35,916 nt of DNA from Pyramidobacter piscolens (GTDB lineage: Bacteria; Synergistota; Synergistia; Synergistales; Dethiosulfovibrionaceae). Below are positions 1 to 7,722 of this stretch, piece after piece; the first letter of the stretch is position 1, and every line of letters starts with the position of its first letter. The translations under genes and the position numbers were made by a program. The stretch is taken from positions 1-35,916 of the forward strand of contig SFDM01000031.1 in NCBI GenBank assembly GCA_004558205.1. The letters are read 5' to 3'. The notes below the pieces were generated by a model. That model was not told where the DNA came from. It saw only the letters and a program-made list of their open reading frames with translations, and made no database searches.

Positions 1-106
1 CCACTAACTCCACAGCGGTATTCTATTCAATGTAGGGAATAATGTCAGGCTTTTCTTGAGGAACTTTGAGAGCATTCCTTTATCTCCTAATATATGAGGC
101 TGAACA

Positions 107-315
107 GAAAGGGCGCAAAGGACGCAAAGGAAAAACAAAACCTAAATTATTAACTAAAAACCGAATTAACATGATGGAGATTTATAAATTTCGCTTGATC
201 TTGCAGTTCTAAAAGTCTTTCAAGGTTTTCCTTTGTGGACCTTTGCGCCCTTTGCGTTGAAATCTTTTGACGCGGCTCTTCGATTTTATATTAAGCATGT
301 CAATGGGAAATTAGT
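107..315 (+). repeat. Dispersed MITE-like element, copy 1 (left end degraded)
   Basis: This is an AT-rich non-coding stretch that closely matches elements at 3826-4076, 21038-21297 and 25081-25359. The GCGCAAAGGACGCAAAGG arm, the central TTCTAAAAGTCTTTCAAGG block, the CCTTTGCG arm and the right terminus (ATTAAGCATGTCAATGGG, ending AATTAGT) are all recognisable. The left terminal repeat is not intact; a poor match may remain at about 27-58. No reading frame or transposase is present, so it would be non-autonomous. Confidence 0.7.
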
Positions 316-594
316 ATGATACCAATTCTCACAGAATAAACAATGGCTCAATATCAGGTATGTTTGACCAGCTCGCAGAAACCTGATCGCTCATATATAT
401 TTAGCCTTTGCGGCCTGCGCAACTCGCTTTGAAAATCTCCTACAGGCCATTCCGACTGCGCTAACTCCGAGTTTTATCACTAAAGAAATAAGGAAGGACA
501 CGAGGAGGAACAAAAATTTTGGTTATCGTGTTTTTTACATAGCCTTAGTTTAATTCTAATTTATATCGAATATTATGATGTACTGAATTTGACA
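316..594. other. AT-rich intergenic region, no gene seen
   Basis: This AT-rich stretch lies between the repeat copy and the promoter of the deacylase gene. I found no convincing coding frame, RNA gene or terminator in it. A Shine-Dalgarno-like GAGGAGGAAC near 500-510 is followed by a short frame that stops within about 15 codons, so I do not call a gene. Confidence 0.4.
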
Positions 595-624
595 TTGACA
601 AAACAAATGCAAAGATGCTAAAAT
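595..624 (+). promoter_or_regulatory. Sigma-70 promoter of the deacylase-symporter operon
   Basis: A perfect -35 box TTGACA (595-600; a second TTGACA lies directly before it at 589-594) and a -10 box TAAAAT (619-624) are separated by 18 bp. Transcription would start near 631, giving a short leader with the ribosome-binding site AGGAG at 643-647. Confidence 0.75.
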
Positions 625-656
625 TTAGAAAATATATCCTTTAGGAGATGTTTGCA

Positions 657-2243
657 ATGTACGATATAGTGCTGAAAGATGGCTTGATTATCGATGGCAC
701 GGGCGCTCGGAGTTTCCGTGGTTCCGTGGCCTTGACAGACGGCAAAATCGCATACGTGGGAACGCAGGATAACCTTGAGGGAAAAAAGGTGATCGACTGC
801 CGCAGCCTGCATATTACACCTGGCTTCATTGACGCCCATTCTCACGGTGATATCGTTCTGGGACACGAATTCCCGAGTTTTGCCAAACTTTCTCAGGGCA
901 TAACGACAGAAGTAGTGGGACAGTGCGGTATTTCAATGGCGCCCGTGTCTGCGGAAAACATTGACAAACTGCTGAAATATGTGGAGTCGTTCATGATCTC
1001 TGCACCCGAAGACATCAGTCAGTACATCACTTACAAGGGGTACAGGGACTGCGTAAAAAAACAAGAGCTCTATCTCAACTGCCGTTTCCTCGTAGGACAT
1101 GGCACACTGCGTATAGCAGTCATGGGATACGAGGACAGAAAGCCCTCTGCAGAGGAAATGGAACTCATGAAGTCCATGCTGCGCGAGGCCATGGAAAACG
1201 GCGCCCTCGGTATGAGCACCGGGCTGATCTATGCTCCGGGCGTCTATGCTGATACGGAAGAACTGGTCGAGCTTTGCAAAGTAGTCAGCGAATATGGAGG
1301 CCTGTATGTCACCCATATGCGCAATGAATCCTTTGATGTGGTTAAATCGGTGAAAGAAGCCATTCATATTGCCAGAGAAGCAGGAACAGCTCTCCAGATT
1401 TCCCATCACAAAGTAGCAGGAAGTAAAAACTGGGGCCTGTCCAAAGAGACTCTTCGCCTCGTGGACGAAGCCCGCGCGTCGGGAATGAAGATCACACTTG
1501 ATCAGTACCCCTATGAAGCCGGCATGACCCATCTAAATGTGCTGATTCCTCCTCAATATCTGGCAACGGGCATTCCTGGCCTCGTCAAAATGTTGCGGGA
1601 TCCGGTCAAACGCGCAGAAATAAAAGAGGAAATGATTGACCCCAAAATTCCTTTCGATAACTTCTATCATAACTGCGGCGGCTTTAAAGGCGTTTTTGTG
1701 ACGGGAACACCCAAGACACCTGAAGCTGACGGGCAGCTCATCTCTGATTACGCCCAAACTTTAGGAAAGGATGAATTTGAGACCTATTTCGATTTACTGC
1801 TCCAGAATGATGGCCTCGGCACAGGCGCATTCTTTGCTATGGGCGCGGAAGATATGGAACGCATTATTTCCTACCCTTACACAATGCCGGGCAGCGACGG
1901 AATCGTTAAAAGAGCGGAGGATCCAACCCATCCAAGGGGCTTGGCTTGCTTCCCCAGAGCAATTTGCCATTTCGTCAAGGAGCGAAGACTGATGAGCCTC
2001 GAAGAGATGATCTATAAAATGACTCTCCTGCCGGCCCAAAGTCTCGGTATGCCGTCCAAGGGCGCCCTTAAAGAGGGGCTGGACGCCGATATCACAGTTT
2101 TTGACTATGAGAAGCTTCATGATGAAGCGGACTATCAGCATCCCAAACGAGTCACCGCTGGTATGAAATATGTTTTCGTCAACGGAAAACTGGCCTATGA
2201 AAACGGCGTCTTAAAGGCAAAGGGGCTCGGCAAAGTTTTATAA
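657..2243 (+). CDS. N-acyl-D-amino-acid deacylase (D-aminoacylase), amidohydrolase superfamily
   Basis: Predicted metal-dependent hydrolase that removes the acyl group from N-acyl-D-amino acids in the cytoplasm. The protein is 528 aa, close to the family norm of about 480-540. The N-terminal beta-sandwich strand (YDIVLKDGLIIDGTGA) is followed by the metal-binding PGFIDAHSHGD motif, the VGQCGIS segment carrying the cysteine ligand of D-aminoacylases, THMRNE, the ISHHK motif, and the late GSDG aspartate motif with HPRG. An ATG at 648 directly abuts AGGAG and is too close; the ATG at 657 sits 9 nt after AGGAG and begins the conserved strand, so I chose 657. The sodium:solute symporter starts 18 bp downstream and probably brings in the substrate or exports the product. 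Which acyl-D-amino acid is used cannot be told. A dead C-terminal fragment of a similar enzyme lies at 28438-28629. Confidence 0.9.
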   Translation: MYDIVLKDGLIIDGTGARSFRGSVALTDGKIAYVGTQDNLEGKKVIDCRSLHITPGFIDAHSHGDIVLGHEFPSFAKLSQGITTEVVGQCGISMAPVSAENIDKLLKYVESFMISAPEDISQYITYKGYRDCVKKQELYLNCRFLVGHGTLRIAVMGYEDRKPSAEEMELMKSMLREAMENGALGMSTGLIYAPGVYADTEELVELCKVVSEYGGLYVTHMRNESFDVVKSVKEAIHIAREAGTALQISHHKVAGSKNWGLSKETLRLVDEARASGMKITLDQYPYEAGMTHLNVLIPPQYLATGIPGLVKMLRDPVKRAEIKEEMIDPKIPFDNFYHNCGGFKGVFVTGTPKTPEADGQLISDYAQTLGKDEFETYFDLLLQNDGLGTGAFFAMGAEDMERIISYPYTMPGSDGIVKRAEDPTHPRGLACFPRAICHFVKERRLMSLEEMIYKMTLLPAQSLGMPSKGALKEGLDADITVFDYEKLHDEADYQHPKRVTAGMKYVFVNGKLAYENGVLKAKGLGKVL

Positions 2244-2261
2244 TCCAGAGGAGGAAAGAAC

Positions 2262-3674
2262 ATGAACAGAACAGCTTTATTTGTCATTCCCGCCTATCTG
2301 CTGATCGTCACGGTCTTCGTAGGTTATGTGGGAAGCAAGATGAAGAGTTATAAGGACTTTGCTCTCGGCGGCGGCACTCTGCCGTGGTACATCATCGCCG
2401 GAACCATGTTTGCAGCTATGATCGGCGGCGGCGTCATGATCGGCTATGTAGGGCGCTACTACACTATTGGCATGGAATGGGGATGGATGAGTTTCGGCAT
2501 TTTCGCCGGTTATCTGTTTCTGCTCCTGTATGCAGGCGCCAGAATCAAACGTCTAGGACTTTTTACCGTCGGCGATATCTTCAGAGTTCGCTACGGAAGA
2601 ACTGCAAAGATCGCCGTCTCAATAATGAACCTGGTCGCCGATTTCGCGGTCTACTGCGCCATGCTGGCTTCCTTCACCGCTATCATGAACGGTTATGTGG
2701 GCCTTGATAGGGATACGGCCATGATTTTCGGCCTGCTTTTGTTTATTGTCTCCGCCTCCCTGGGGGGACTCAAAGGTGTCGCCTATGCCGATCTGGTCCA
2801 GTCCTTTTTGATCATTGCCGGTGTTTTCATCGTAGGCATCCTCGCCTATCAGCATGCGGGCGGTTTCGCAGGCCTTTCAAAGCTTGATCCTTCATTGCTC
2901 AATCCCTTTACCCCCAACATTCCGCCCTTCAAGATGTTTGGATATGTATTGTCTTTAATGTTGATGGTGACCGTGAGCCAGTCCACAATCATACAGAAAT
3001 TGAACGCGTGCCGATCTGAAGCTGAGGCAAAAAAAGCCCTTTTCTGCGTGGCTGTTGCCGTCAGCATTTCTCTGATCTTCCTTATCTCCCTCATGGGACT
3101 GAGCGCCAGAGTCATCTACGGCACATCGATCACGTCGGAAGATCAGGTCATCGTCAAACTTCTGTCTGGATTGAATCCCATCGTCTCCGTCATCTACAGC
3201 GCCGCTATCGTCGCAGCTATTCTGACAACGGCAAACTCCATGCTCATTTCAGCCAGCATGACTTTCTCTGTGGATCTGGTAAAAGATCACTGTCCTCAGA
3301 TACCGGACAAAAAATTGGTTCTTTTGAGCAAGTTCTTTATTCTGGCGGTCGCCAGCATTGGTTTTATCCTGGTACGCTTTGTGCCGCAGGTTATCAAGTG
3401 GATCCTCATCACCTATACAATGCAGGCTTGTTTGTTTGTACCTCTCTATGGAGGCTTTATTTCCAAAAAGCCCACGAGCCTCTCCGCAGTCCTCGCCATA
3501 GTGTTTTCAGGGGTGGGCGTGATCTTTTGGGAGTTAAACAAAATGCCCTTCGGCGTTCACTCAGTCTTTATCGCCCTAGGGTTTGGACTTGTGGGCATGC
3601 TGATTGGCATGTGCGCCGGTAAGACTGCCACCGAAGAGCAGCAGCGCGTAGTAGATCTGTTCACGCAGAAATAG
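2262..3674 (+). CDS. Sodium:solute symporter (SSS family)
   Basis: A 470-aa integral inner-membrane protein with about 13 hydrophobic segments, the normal length and topology for SSS (solute/sodium) symporters. The family signature is visible near residues 165-180 as SASLGGLKGVAYADLVQ, and the N-terminal SYKDFALGGGTLPW element typical of the family is present. The start has GAGGAGG about 8 nt upstream. It lies 18 bp after the deacylase gene and is the last gene before a strong terminator, so the two form an operon. By context the substrate is probably an N-acylated or free D-amino acid or a related organic acid. Pantothenate/proline-type subfamilies cannot be separated by eye. Family confidence is high, substrate confidence low. 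Confidence 0.9.
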   Translation: MNRTALFVIPAYLLIVTVFVGYVGSKMKSYKDFALGGGTLPWYIIAGTMFAAMIGGGVMIGYVGRYYTIGMEWGWMSFGIFAGYLFLLLYAGARIKRLGLFTVGDIFRVRYGRTAKIAVSIMNLVADFAVYCAMLASFTAIMNGYVGLDRDTAMIFGLLLFIVSASLGGLKGVAYADLVQSFLIIAGVFIVGILAYQHAGGFAGLSKLDPSLLNPFTPNIPPFKMFGYVLSLMLMVTVSQSTIIQKLNACRSEAEAKKALFCVAVAVSISLIFLISLMGLSARVIYGTSITSEDQVIVKLLSGLNPIVSVIYSAAIVAAILTTANSMLISASMTFSVDLVKDHCPQIPDKKLVLLSKFFILAVASIGFILVRFVPQVIKWILITYTMQACLFVPLYGGFISKKPTSLSAVLAIVFSGVGVIFWELNKMPFGVHSVFIALGFGLVGMLIGMCAGKTATEEQQRVVDLFTQK

Positions 3675-3681
3675 GATCCCA

Positions 3682-3726
3682 AAAACAAGAGTCCTTCCGC
3701 CCTCAAGGAAAAAGGACTCTTGTTTT
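3682..3726 (+). terminator. Rho-independent terminator after the symporter
   Basis: A 15-bp perfect stem (AAAACAAGAGTCCTT paired with AAGGACTCTTGTTTT) surrounds a 15-nt loop. It begins 8 nt after the symporter stop and its 3' arm ends in a T run. Confidence 0.9.
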
Positions 3727-3825
3727 CACCATGAGGAGGCAGCGTGACCGCGACGGCAAGCTCACCGACCGACGTCCCGGCGGCGTGGTGCTGCATCAGA
3801 AACCGCTGCTGTAATACTCATTATA

Positions 3826-4076
3826 TTAATTTGCATTCAACGTGCTTAATATCAGACTGAAGATCAAAGTCAAAGGATTTCAACGCAAGGGAAAAGCAAG
3901 ACCTAAATTATTAACAAAAAAAACGAATTAGGATGATGGCAATTTGTATATTTTGATTGATTTTGCGGTTCTAAAAGCCTTTCAAGTTTTTCCTTTGCGA
4001 ACCTTTGCGCTCTTTGCGTTAAAATCTTTTGACGTGGCTCTTCGATTTGATATTAAGCACGTCAATGGGGAATTAG
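3826..4076. repeat. Dispersed MITE-like element, copy 2 (full length)
   Basis: A 251-bp element with inverted ends. The left end reads TTGCATTCAACGTGCTTAAT, then a GATCAAAGTCAAAGG block and ATTTCAACGCAA. The right end is its imperfect inverse (TTGCGTTAAAATCTTTTGAC, then GATATTAAGCACGTCAATGG), giving termini of roughly 55 bp. The centre holds ACCTAAATTATTAAC and TTCTAAAAGCCTTTCAAG. There is no coding capacity. It lies between two convergent gene ends. Confidence 0.8.
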
Positions 4077-4146
4077 GGACCGGCTGTTAGATTAAGCGAG
4101 GTCGTAGAAAAAGGAGCATAGTCAGTTCAGCCGAGAACGAGTATAA

Positions 4147-4198
4147 AAGAAGGGCGCTTGGAAAGATCCTCTAGGGGATCCTTTCAAGCGCCCTTCTT
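4147..4198 (-). terminator. Terminator of the DUF5131 gene, probably bidirectional
   Basis: A long hairpin pairs AAGAAGGGCGCTTG with CAAGCGCCCTTCTT, with an inner GATCC/GGATC stem. On the minus strand it starts at the stop codon of the 4198-5085 gene and ends near an A/T-rich stretch (TTTTATAC). Confidence 0.75.
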
Positions 4199-5085
4199 CA
4201 TTCTCCGTCCCGCGGCGCCCCGCACTTTCCGCAGCCGCTGCATCCGTTGCAGATGGGGCGGCTTCCGCAGCGGGCGCAGCGGGAGCAGAAATGGGGAACG
4301 TAGAGTTCCTTCTCGTCGATGGGGAACCCCAGCTCCGAGGTCAGGCGGAACTTCACGGGCTTTCCGGCAAAACTCACGCCGGATTTAAAGGCCATCTCGC
4401 TTTGAAGGCTCTTCTTCGGCATGTGATAGAGCTTGCCGTCCTTGACGAAGTTCGTCCCCGTCTCGATGAAGGTAAAGGTCACGCCCGCCGCGCGGCATTG
4501 AGCGCCAAGGGACAGCACCCAGTCGTAATGGCAGGGGCGCGCGCCGTCATAGTTCTCGCCGCCGCAGGTCACCCTCTCGATCTGGCCGCGCGCGAGATAC
4601 CTGGAGATATCCACGGGCCCGATGAAGGGCGCGACCATAACGCCTTTGTGTTTGAAGGGCAGCTCCAGCAGCAGGGGGATCCTCTCGTCGGCGCGGCGCT
4701 GGTTCTCGGCGGTCACGTTGAAGATCACGTTCTCCCAGCCGCTGCCCCAGCCTTGGGGCAGACAGCTTTTCACGCGGCCGGGGCGCTTGGTCAGCAGAAA
4801 GAACTTCACGTCGCGGCGAATCCTCATGATCTCCCAAGCCTCGTCGCGCCAGGAGTCCGCTTCCTCCAAAAAGAAATCGGAGGTCATGCAGACGCGGAGC
4901 GTCTCGCCGCTCTTGACCCGCCAGCGCCCATGGCGGTCGCGGCGCAGCGGGTAGTCGAAGCCGTCGGTCCGGTAGACGCGCGATCCGTCCTGATCCCGCA
5001 TCTTGTCAAGAAAATACATATAGCAGTGCTGGCAGCCTTCGCTGATCTTCCGGCAGCCATGCCACGGGTTCCAGATGTCGTGCAT
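4198..5085 (-). CDS. DUF5131 (phage Gp37/Gp68-like) protein with Cys-rich C-terminal tail
   Basis: A 295-aa protein. The N-terminus IWNPWHGCRKISEGCQHCY (C11, C18, C21; CX6CX2C) is the hallmark of the DUF5131/Gp37-Gp68 family, which resembles radical-SAM proteins; its biochemical function is, to my knowledge, not settled. Internal TSDFFLEEAD and FFLLTKRPGR segments also fit the family. The last 30 residues add seven cysteines (C267, 270, 273, 279, 282, 285, 288), which suggest a further Fe-S or zinc site. A frame extension upstream (ATG at 5124) exists, but the -10 box overlaps it, and the ATG at 5085 has GAGGGG upstream and begins the conserved region, so I chose 5085. It is a single-gene unit downstream of an ABC importer; no functional link is evident. 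Confidence 0.8.
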   Translation of the reverse strand: MHDIWNPWHGCRKISEGCQHCYMYFLDKMRDQDGSRVYRTDGFDYPLRRDRHGRWRVKSGETLRVCMTSDFFLEEADSWRDEAWEIMRIRRDVKFFLLTKRPGRVKSCLPQGWGSGWENVIFNVTAENQRRADERIPLLLELPFKHKGVMVAPFIGPVDISRYLARGQIERVTCGGENYDGARPCHYDWVLSLGAQCRAAGVTFTFIETGTNFVKDGKLYHMPKKSLQSEMAFKSGVSFAGKPVKFRLTSELGFPIDEKELYVPHFCSRCARCGSRPICNGCSGCGKCGAPRDGE

Positions 5086-5122
5086 AGCCCTTTTCCCCTC
5101 TCCGCGCCGAGGGCGCCAATCC

Positions 5123-5128
5123 ATTATA
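5123..5128 (-). promoter_or_regulatory. Candidate -10 box for the DUF5131 gene
   Basis: A consensus TATAAT on the minus strand, 37 nt before the chosen start. No good -35 hexamer is visible at the right distance. A transcript from here would start near 5116, which excludes the ATG at 5124. Confidence 0.45.
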
Positions 5129-5157
5129 GCAAAGAGCGGCAGGACACGCGCAGGGGC

Positions 5158-6093
5158 TCAGACGCCACGGCAGATTCGGAAGGCCACCTCCGCGCCGATG
5201 GGGACGGCAGCCTCGTCTGAACTGGGGAAGGAGGCGCGGACGCGCTGGCCCTGCCATTGAAGGATCCAATCCACCGACGCGCCCAGAAAGACCCGCTCTT
5301 TCAGCACGCCGCGCCGTTCTCCCCCGAGGCAGATACGGACCTGATCGGGGCGGAGCAGCAGCCGTTCGCCGTCCACTTCCAGGGGGAAGGCACCGCCGAT
5401 AAAATCGGCCACGAAATCATCGCGGGGCGAGAAATAGACCTCCTCGGGGCTGCCCGTCTGCACGATGCGCCCCTGCCTCATCAGCGCCACGCGGTCGGAG
5501 ATCGACAGAGCCTCTTCCTGGTCGTGAGTCACGTAGAGCGCCGTGATGTTCAGGCTGCGCTGCAGTGACCGGATTTCGCGGCGCATCCTCACCTTGAGCC
5601 GCGCGTCGAGGCTCGAAAGAGGTTCGTCGAGCAGCAGCACCCGCGGGTTGAGGACCAGCGCCCGAGCCAACGCCACTCGCTGCTGCTGGCCGCCCGAAAG
5701 GTCCTGAACGCGCGCGCTTCCATAGCCGCCCAGGCCCACGCGCTCCAGCATCTCGCCCGCCAGAGCCCCGCGCCGCGTCCGGGGAACGCCGCGCACCCTC
5801 AGCCCGTAGGCCACGTTCTCTTCCACGGTCATGTGGGGGAAAAGGGCGTGGCTTTGAAAGACCGTCGCCGTAGGGCGCTTTTCAGGCGGCAGCCGTGTGA
5901 TGTCGCGCCCGTCCAGAAGCACCCGGCCGCCATCGGGAAAGATGAAGCCTCCGGCCGCCTGAAGCGTGGTGGTCTTGCCGCATCCCGACGGCCCCAGGAG
6001 AGTCAGCAGCTCGCCCTGGCGCAGTTCCAGGTTCAGCCCGTCCAGAGCGGCCAGGGGGCCGTAATGAAGAGAAAGGTTTTCAAGAACCAGCAA
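5158..6093 (-). CDS. ABC importer ATP-binding protein (FbpC/PotA-like)
   Basis: Energises the importer encoded just upstream, on the cytoplasmic face. The 311-aa protein has Walker A GPSGCGKTT (about residues 34-42), the Q-loop region (ATVFQSHALFPHMTVEENVAYGL), the signature LSGGQQQRVALARAL, Walker B VLLLDEPLSSLD and the switch histidine in YVTHDQEEAL. A short C-terminal TOBE-like part (about 230-311) is shorter than in the 350-aa FbpC/PotA proteins. The start is TTG at 6093, 9 nt after AAGGAGG, which lies inside the last codons of the permease gene; the two genes are 3 bp apart. The group is iron/polyamine/phosphonate-type, and the exact substrate is uncertain. Confidence 0.88.
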   Translation of the reverse strand: MLVLENLSLHYGPLAALDGLNLELRQGELLTLLGPSGCGKTTTLQAAGGFIFPDGGRVLLDGRDITRLPPEKRPTATVFQSHALFPHMTVEENVAYGLRVRGVPRTRRGALAGEMLERVGLGGYGSARVQDLSGGQQQRVALARALVLNPRVLLLDEPLSSLDARLKVRMRREIRSLQRSLNITALYVTHDQEEALSISDRVALMRQGRIVQTGSPEEVYFSPRDDFVADFIGGAFPLEVDGERLLLRPDQVRICLGGERRGVLKERVFLGASVDWILQWQGQRVRASFPSSDEAAVPIGAEVAFRICRGV

Positions 6094-6096
6094 AAT

Positions 6097-7722
6097 TCAG
6101 CGCCTCCTTTCAGAGATGAACCAGGCCAGCCCGTTGACGGCCAGGACGCTTAAAATCAGCAGCGACGCCATGGCCGTGGCCGCGCCGTAATCGCCGCTGT
6201 TGATGGAGTCGAACAGCTCGATAGACGCCACCTTCGCGTAGGGGCTGACCAGGAAGATGATGGGCCCCGTGGTCGTCATGGCCGCGCTGAAGGCGTTGAT
6301 GAAGGACACAAGCATAAACGGGCGCAGCGACGGCAGAAGCATGTCGCCCAATACCCGCAGGGGGCCGCCGCCCAGGTCGCGCACCGCCAGCTCCAGCTCG
6401 GGATTCACCTGAGACAGCCCCGCCTGGGCCGAACGCAGCGACGGCGAAAGCTGGCGGAAAAGGCAGTTCATGGCGATCAGAAACCCCGCGGGGACCTCCC
6501 AAGGCAGCGACGACGACACCAGCAGGTACCCCACGCCGAAGAAGGTTCCCGGCAGAAGGTAGGGCAGCTCGGCGATCACCTGCGCCGCCCGGCTCAGCCA
6601 GGCCGGCGAACGGTCCATAAGCCGCGCGAGCGCCGCGCCGAACAGCGCGCCGCCCAGCCCCGCTGCCAGCGCGCAGATCAGGCTGCGGGCGTAGCTGTCG
6701 CCGCGGAAGTTCCACAGCCCCGACAGGTGCTCCGCCGTCAGGGAGAAGTCCACGCCCCAGGTCTTCATCACGCTGCCCCAGAAGATCAGTCCGTAGACCA
6801 GAACCTGGATCGCCGTAAAACCGGCGGCCGCCGCTTCGGACAGCCAGGCCGCCGGCCCCGTAAGCCGCAGGGAGCGCCTTCCCGCCGCCAGGCGCAGGGA
6901 GAAATGCCTCTGGCGGCCGCCACGACGCGCTATCAGAAGCGCCAGCGACGGAAGGAGCAGCAGGGCGTTCATCGCGCAGGCCAGAGGGAAATCGCCCACG
7001 CCGATCAATGTGTTATAAGCCCTGGACGCGAGCACCTGAAAGCGCCCGCCAACGAAAAGCGGCGTTCCGAAGTCCGACAGGGAGCGCACAAAGATCATCA
7101 TGGCCGCCGAGGCGATCCCGGGGAACGCCAGAGGAAAGCTGACGTTTTTCAGCGTGCTCAGCGGTGACGCCCCGAGATCGAGAGAGGCCCGCTCCAAAGC
7201 CCCGTCCACCTGGCGGAAGGACGCCGCAGCCAGAAGGGTCGCCACGCCCAGAAGGGACAGGCTTTCCATGATGACCACGCCGTGAAAGCCGTAGGGATTC
7301 CACTCCAGGCCCAGCAGCCGCCAGGTGATCAGGCCGCGGCGCCCGAAGAGCATCAGATAGGCCATGGAGCCCACAAAAGGCGGCGATATGGTGGACAGCA
7401 CCAGCATGCCCGCCAGCGCTCCCCTGCCCCGCGGCGAACCGTAGAGCAGCTTCACCGCCAGAAGCGACGCCAGAGGCGCCGTGACCGACGTGACGCAGAG
7501 GGCCACGGCGAAGCTGTTCAGCACCAGCGTCCAGTTTTTTGAAAAAAGCCCTTTCCAGGCCGCCGCCGAGAACTTCCCGTCCAGCATCAAGCTCTCGCGC
7601 AGCACCGCCGCCACGGGCCACAGCACAAAAAGGAGGACGCTGCCTCCCACGGCGAGCCAGAGCGCCAGCTCCGGGCCCGAGAGAGAGCGTCCTCTTCGCG
7701 CTGCGATGTTATTTGTGTCCAA
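6097..7722 (-). CDS. ABC importer permease, two fused permease domains (FbpB-like)
   Basis: A 541-aa inner-membrane protein with about 12 hydrophobic helices. It is a duplicated permease in which both halves carry an EAA-type cytoplasmic loop: ERASLDLGASPLSTLKNVSFPLAFPGI in the first half, and ELAVRDLGGGPLRVLGDMLLPSLRP in the second. This is the architecture of FbpB/ThiP-type importers, where one polypeptide supplies the whole channel. The start is TTG at 7722, inside the end of the binding-protein gene (14-bp overlap), with AGGAG 4 nt upstream; that spacing is short, so the start is only moderately sure. It sits between the binding-protein and ATPase genes of the same operon. Confidence 0.87.
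   Translation of the reverse strand: MDTNNIAARRGRSLSGPELALWLAVGGSVLLFVLWPVAAVLRESLMLDGKFSAAAWKGLFSKNWTLVLNSFAVALCVTSVTAPLASLLAVKLLYGSPRGRGALAGMLVLSTISPPFVGSMAYLMLFGRRGLITWRLLGLEWNPYGFHGVVIMESLSLLGVATLLAAASFRQVDGALERASLDLGASPLSTLKNVSFPLAFPGIASAAMMIFVRSLSDFGTPLFVGGRFQVLASRAYNTLIGVGDFPLACAMNALLLLPSLALLIARRGGRQRHFSLRLAAGRRSLRLTGPAAWLSEAAAAGFTAIQVLVYGLIFWGSVMKTWGVDFSLTAEHLSGLWNFRGDSYARSLICALAAGLGGALFGAALARLMDRSPAWLSRAAQVIAELPYLLPGTFFGVGYLLVSSSLPWEVPAGFLIAMNCLFRQLSPSLRSAQAGLSQVNPELELAVRDLGGGPLRVLGDMLLPSLRPFMLVSFINAFSAAMTTTGPIIFLVSPYAKVASIELFDSINSGDYGAATAMASLLILSVLAVNGLAWFISERRR

Noticed and set aside
107..315. CTTTGCG/GCAAAGG direct repeats considered as a CRISPR array
   Set aside because: There is no regular repeat-spacer pattern; the motifs are parts of one inverted-repeat element found at several loci.
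3731..3814. A 27-codon GC-rich frame (MRRQRDRDGKLTDRRPGG...) between the symporter terminator and repeat copy 2
   Set aside because: No ribosome-binding site, it follows directly on a terminator, and I recognise no family; at most the tail of a lost gene.
4291..5220. A long plus-strand frame of about 309 codons opposite the DUF5131 gene
   Set aside because: The opposite strand encodes a protein with clear family motifs; this frame is a GC-codon shadow with no recognisable domains.
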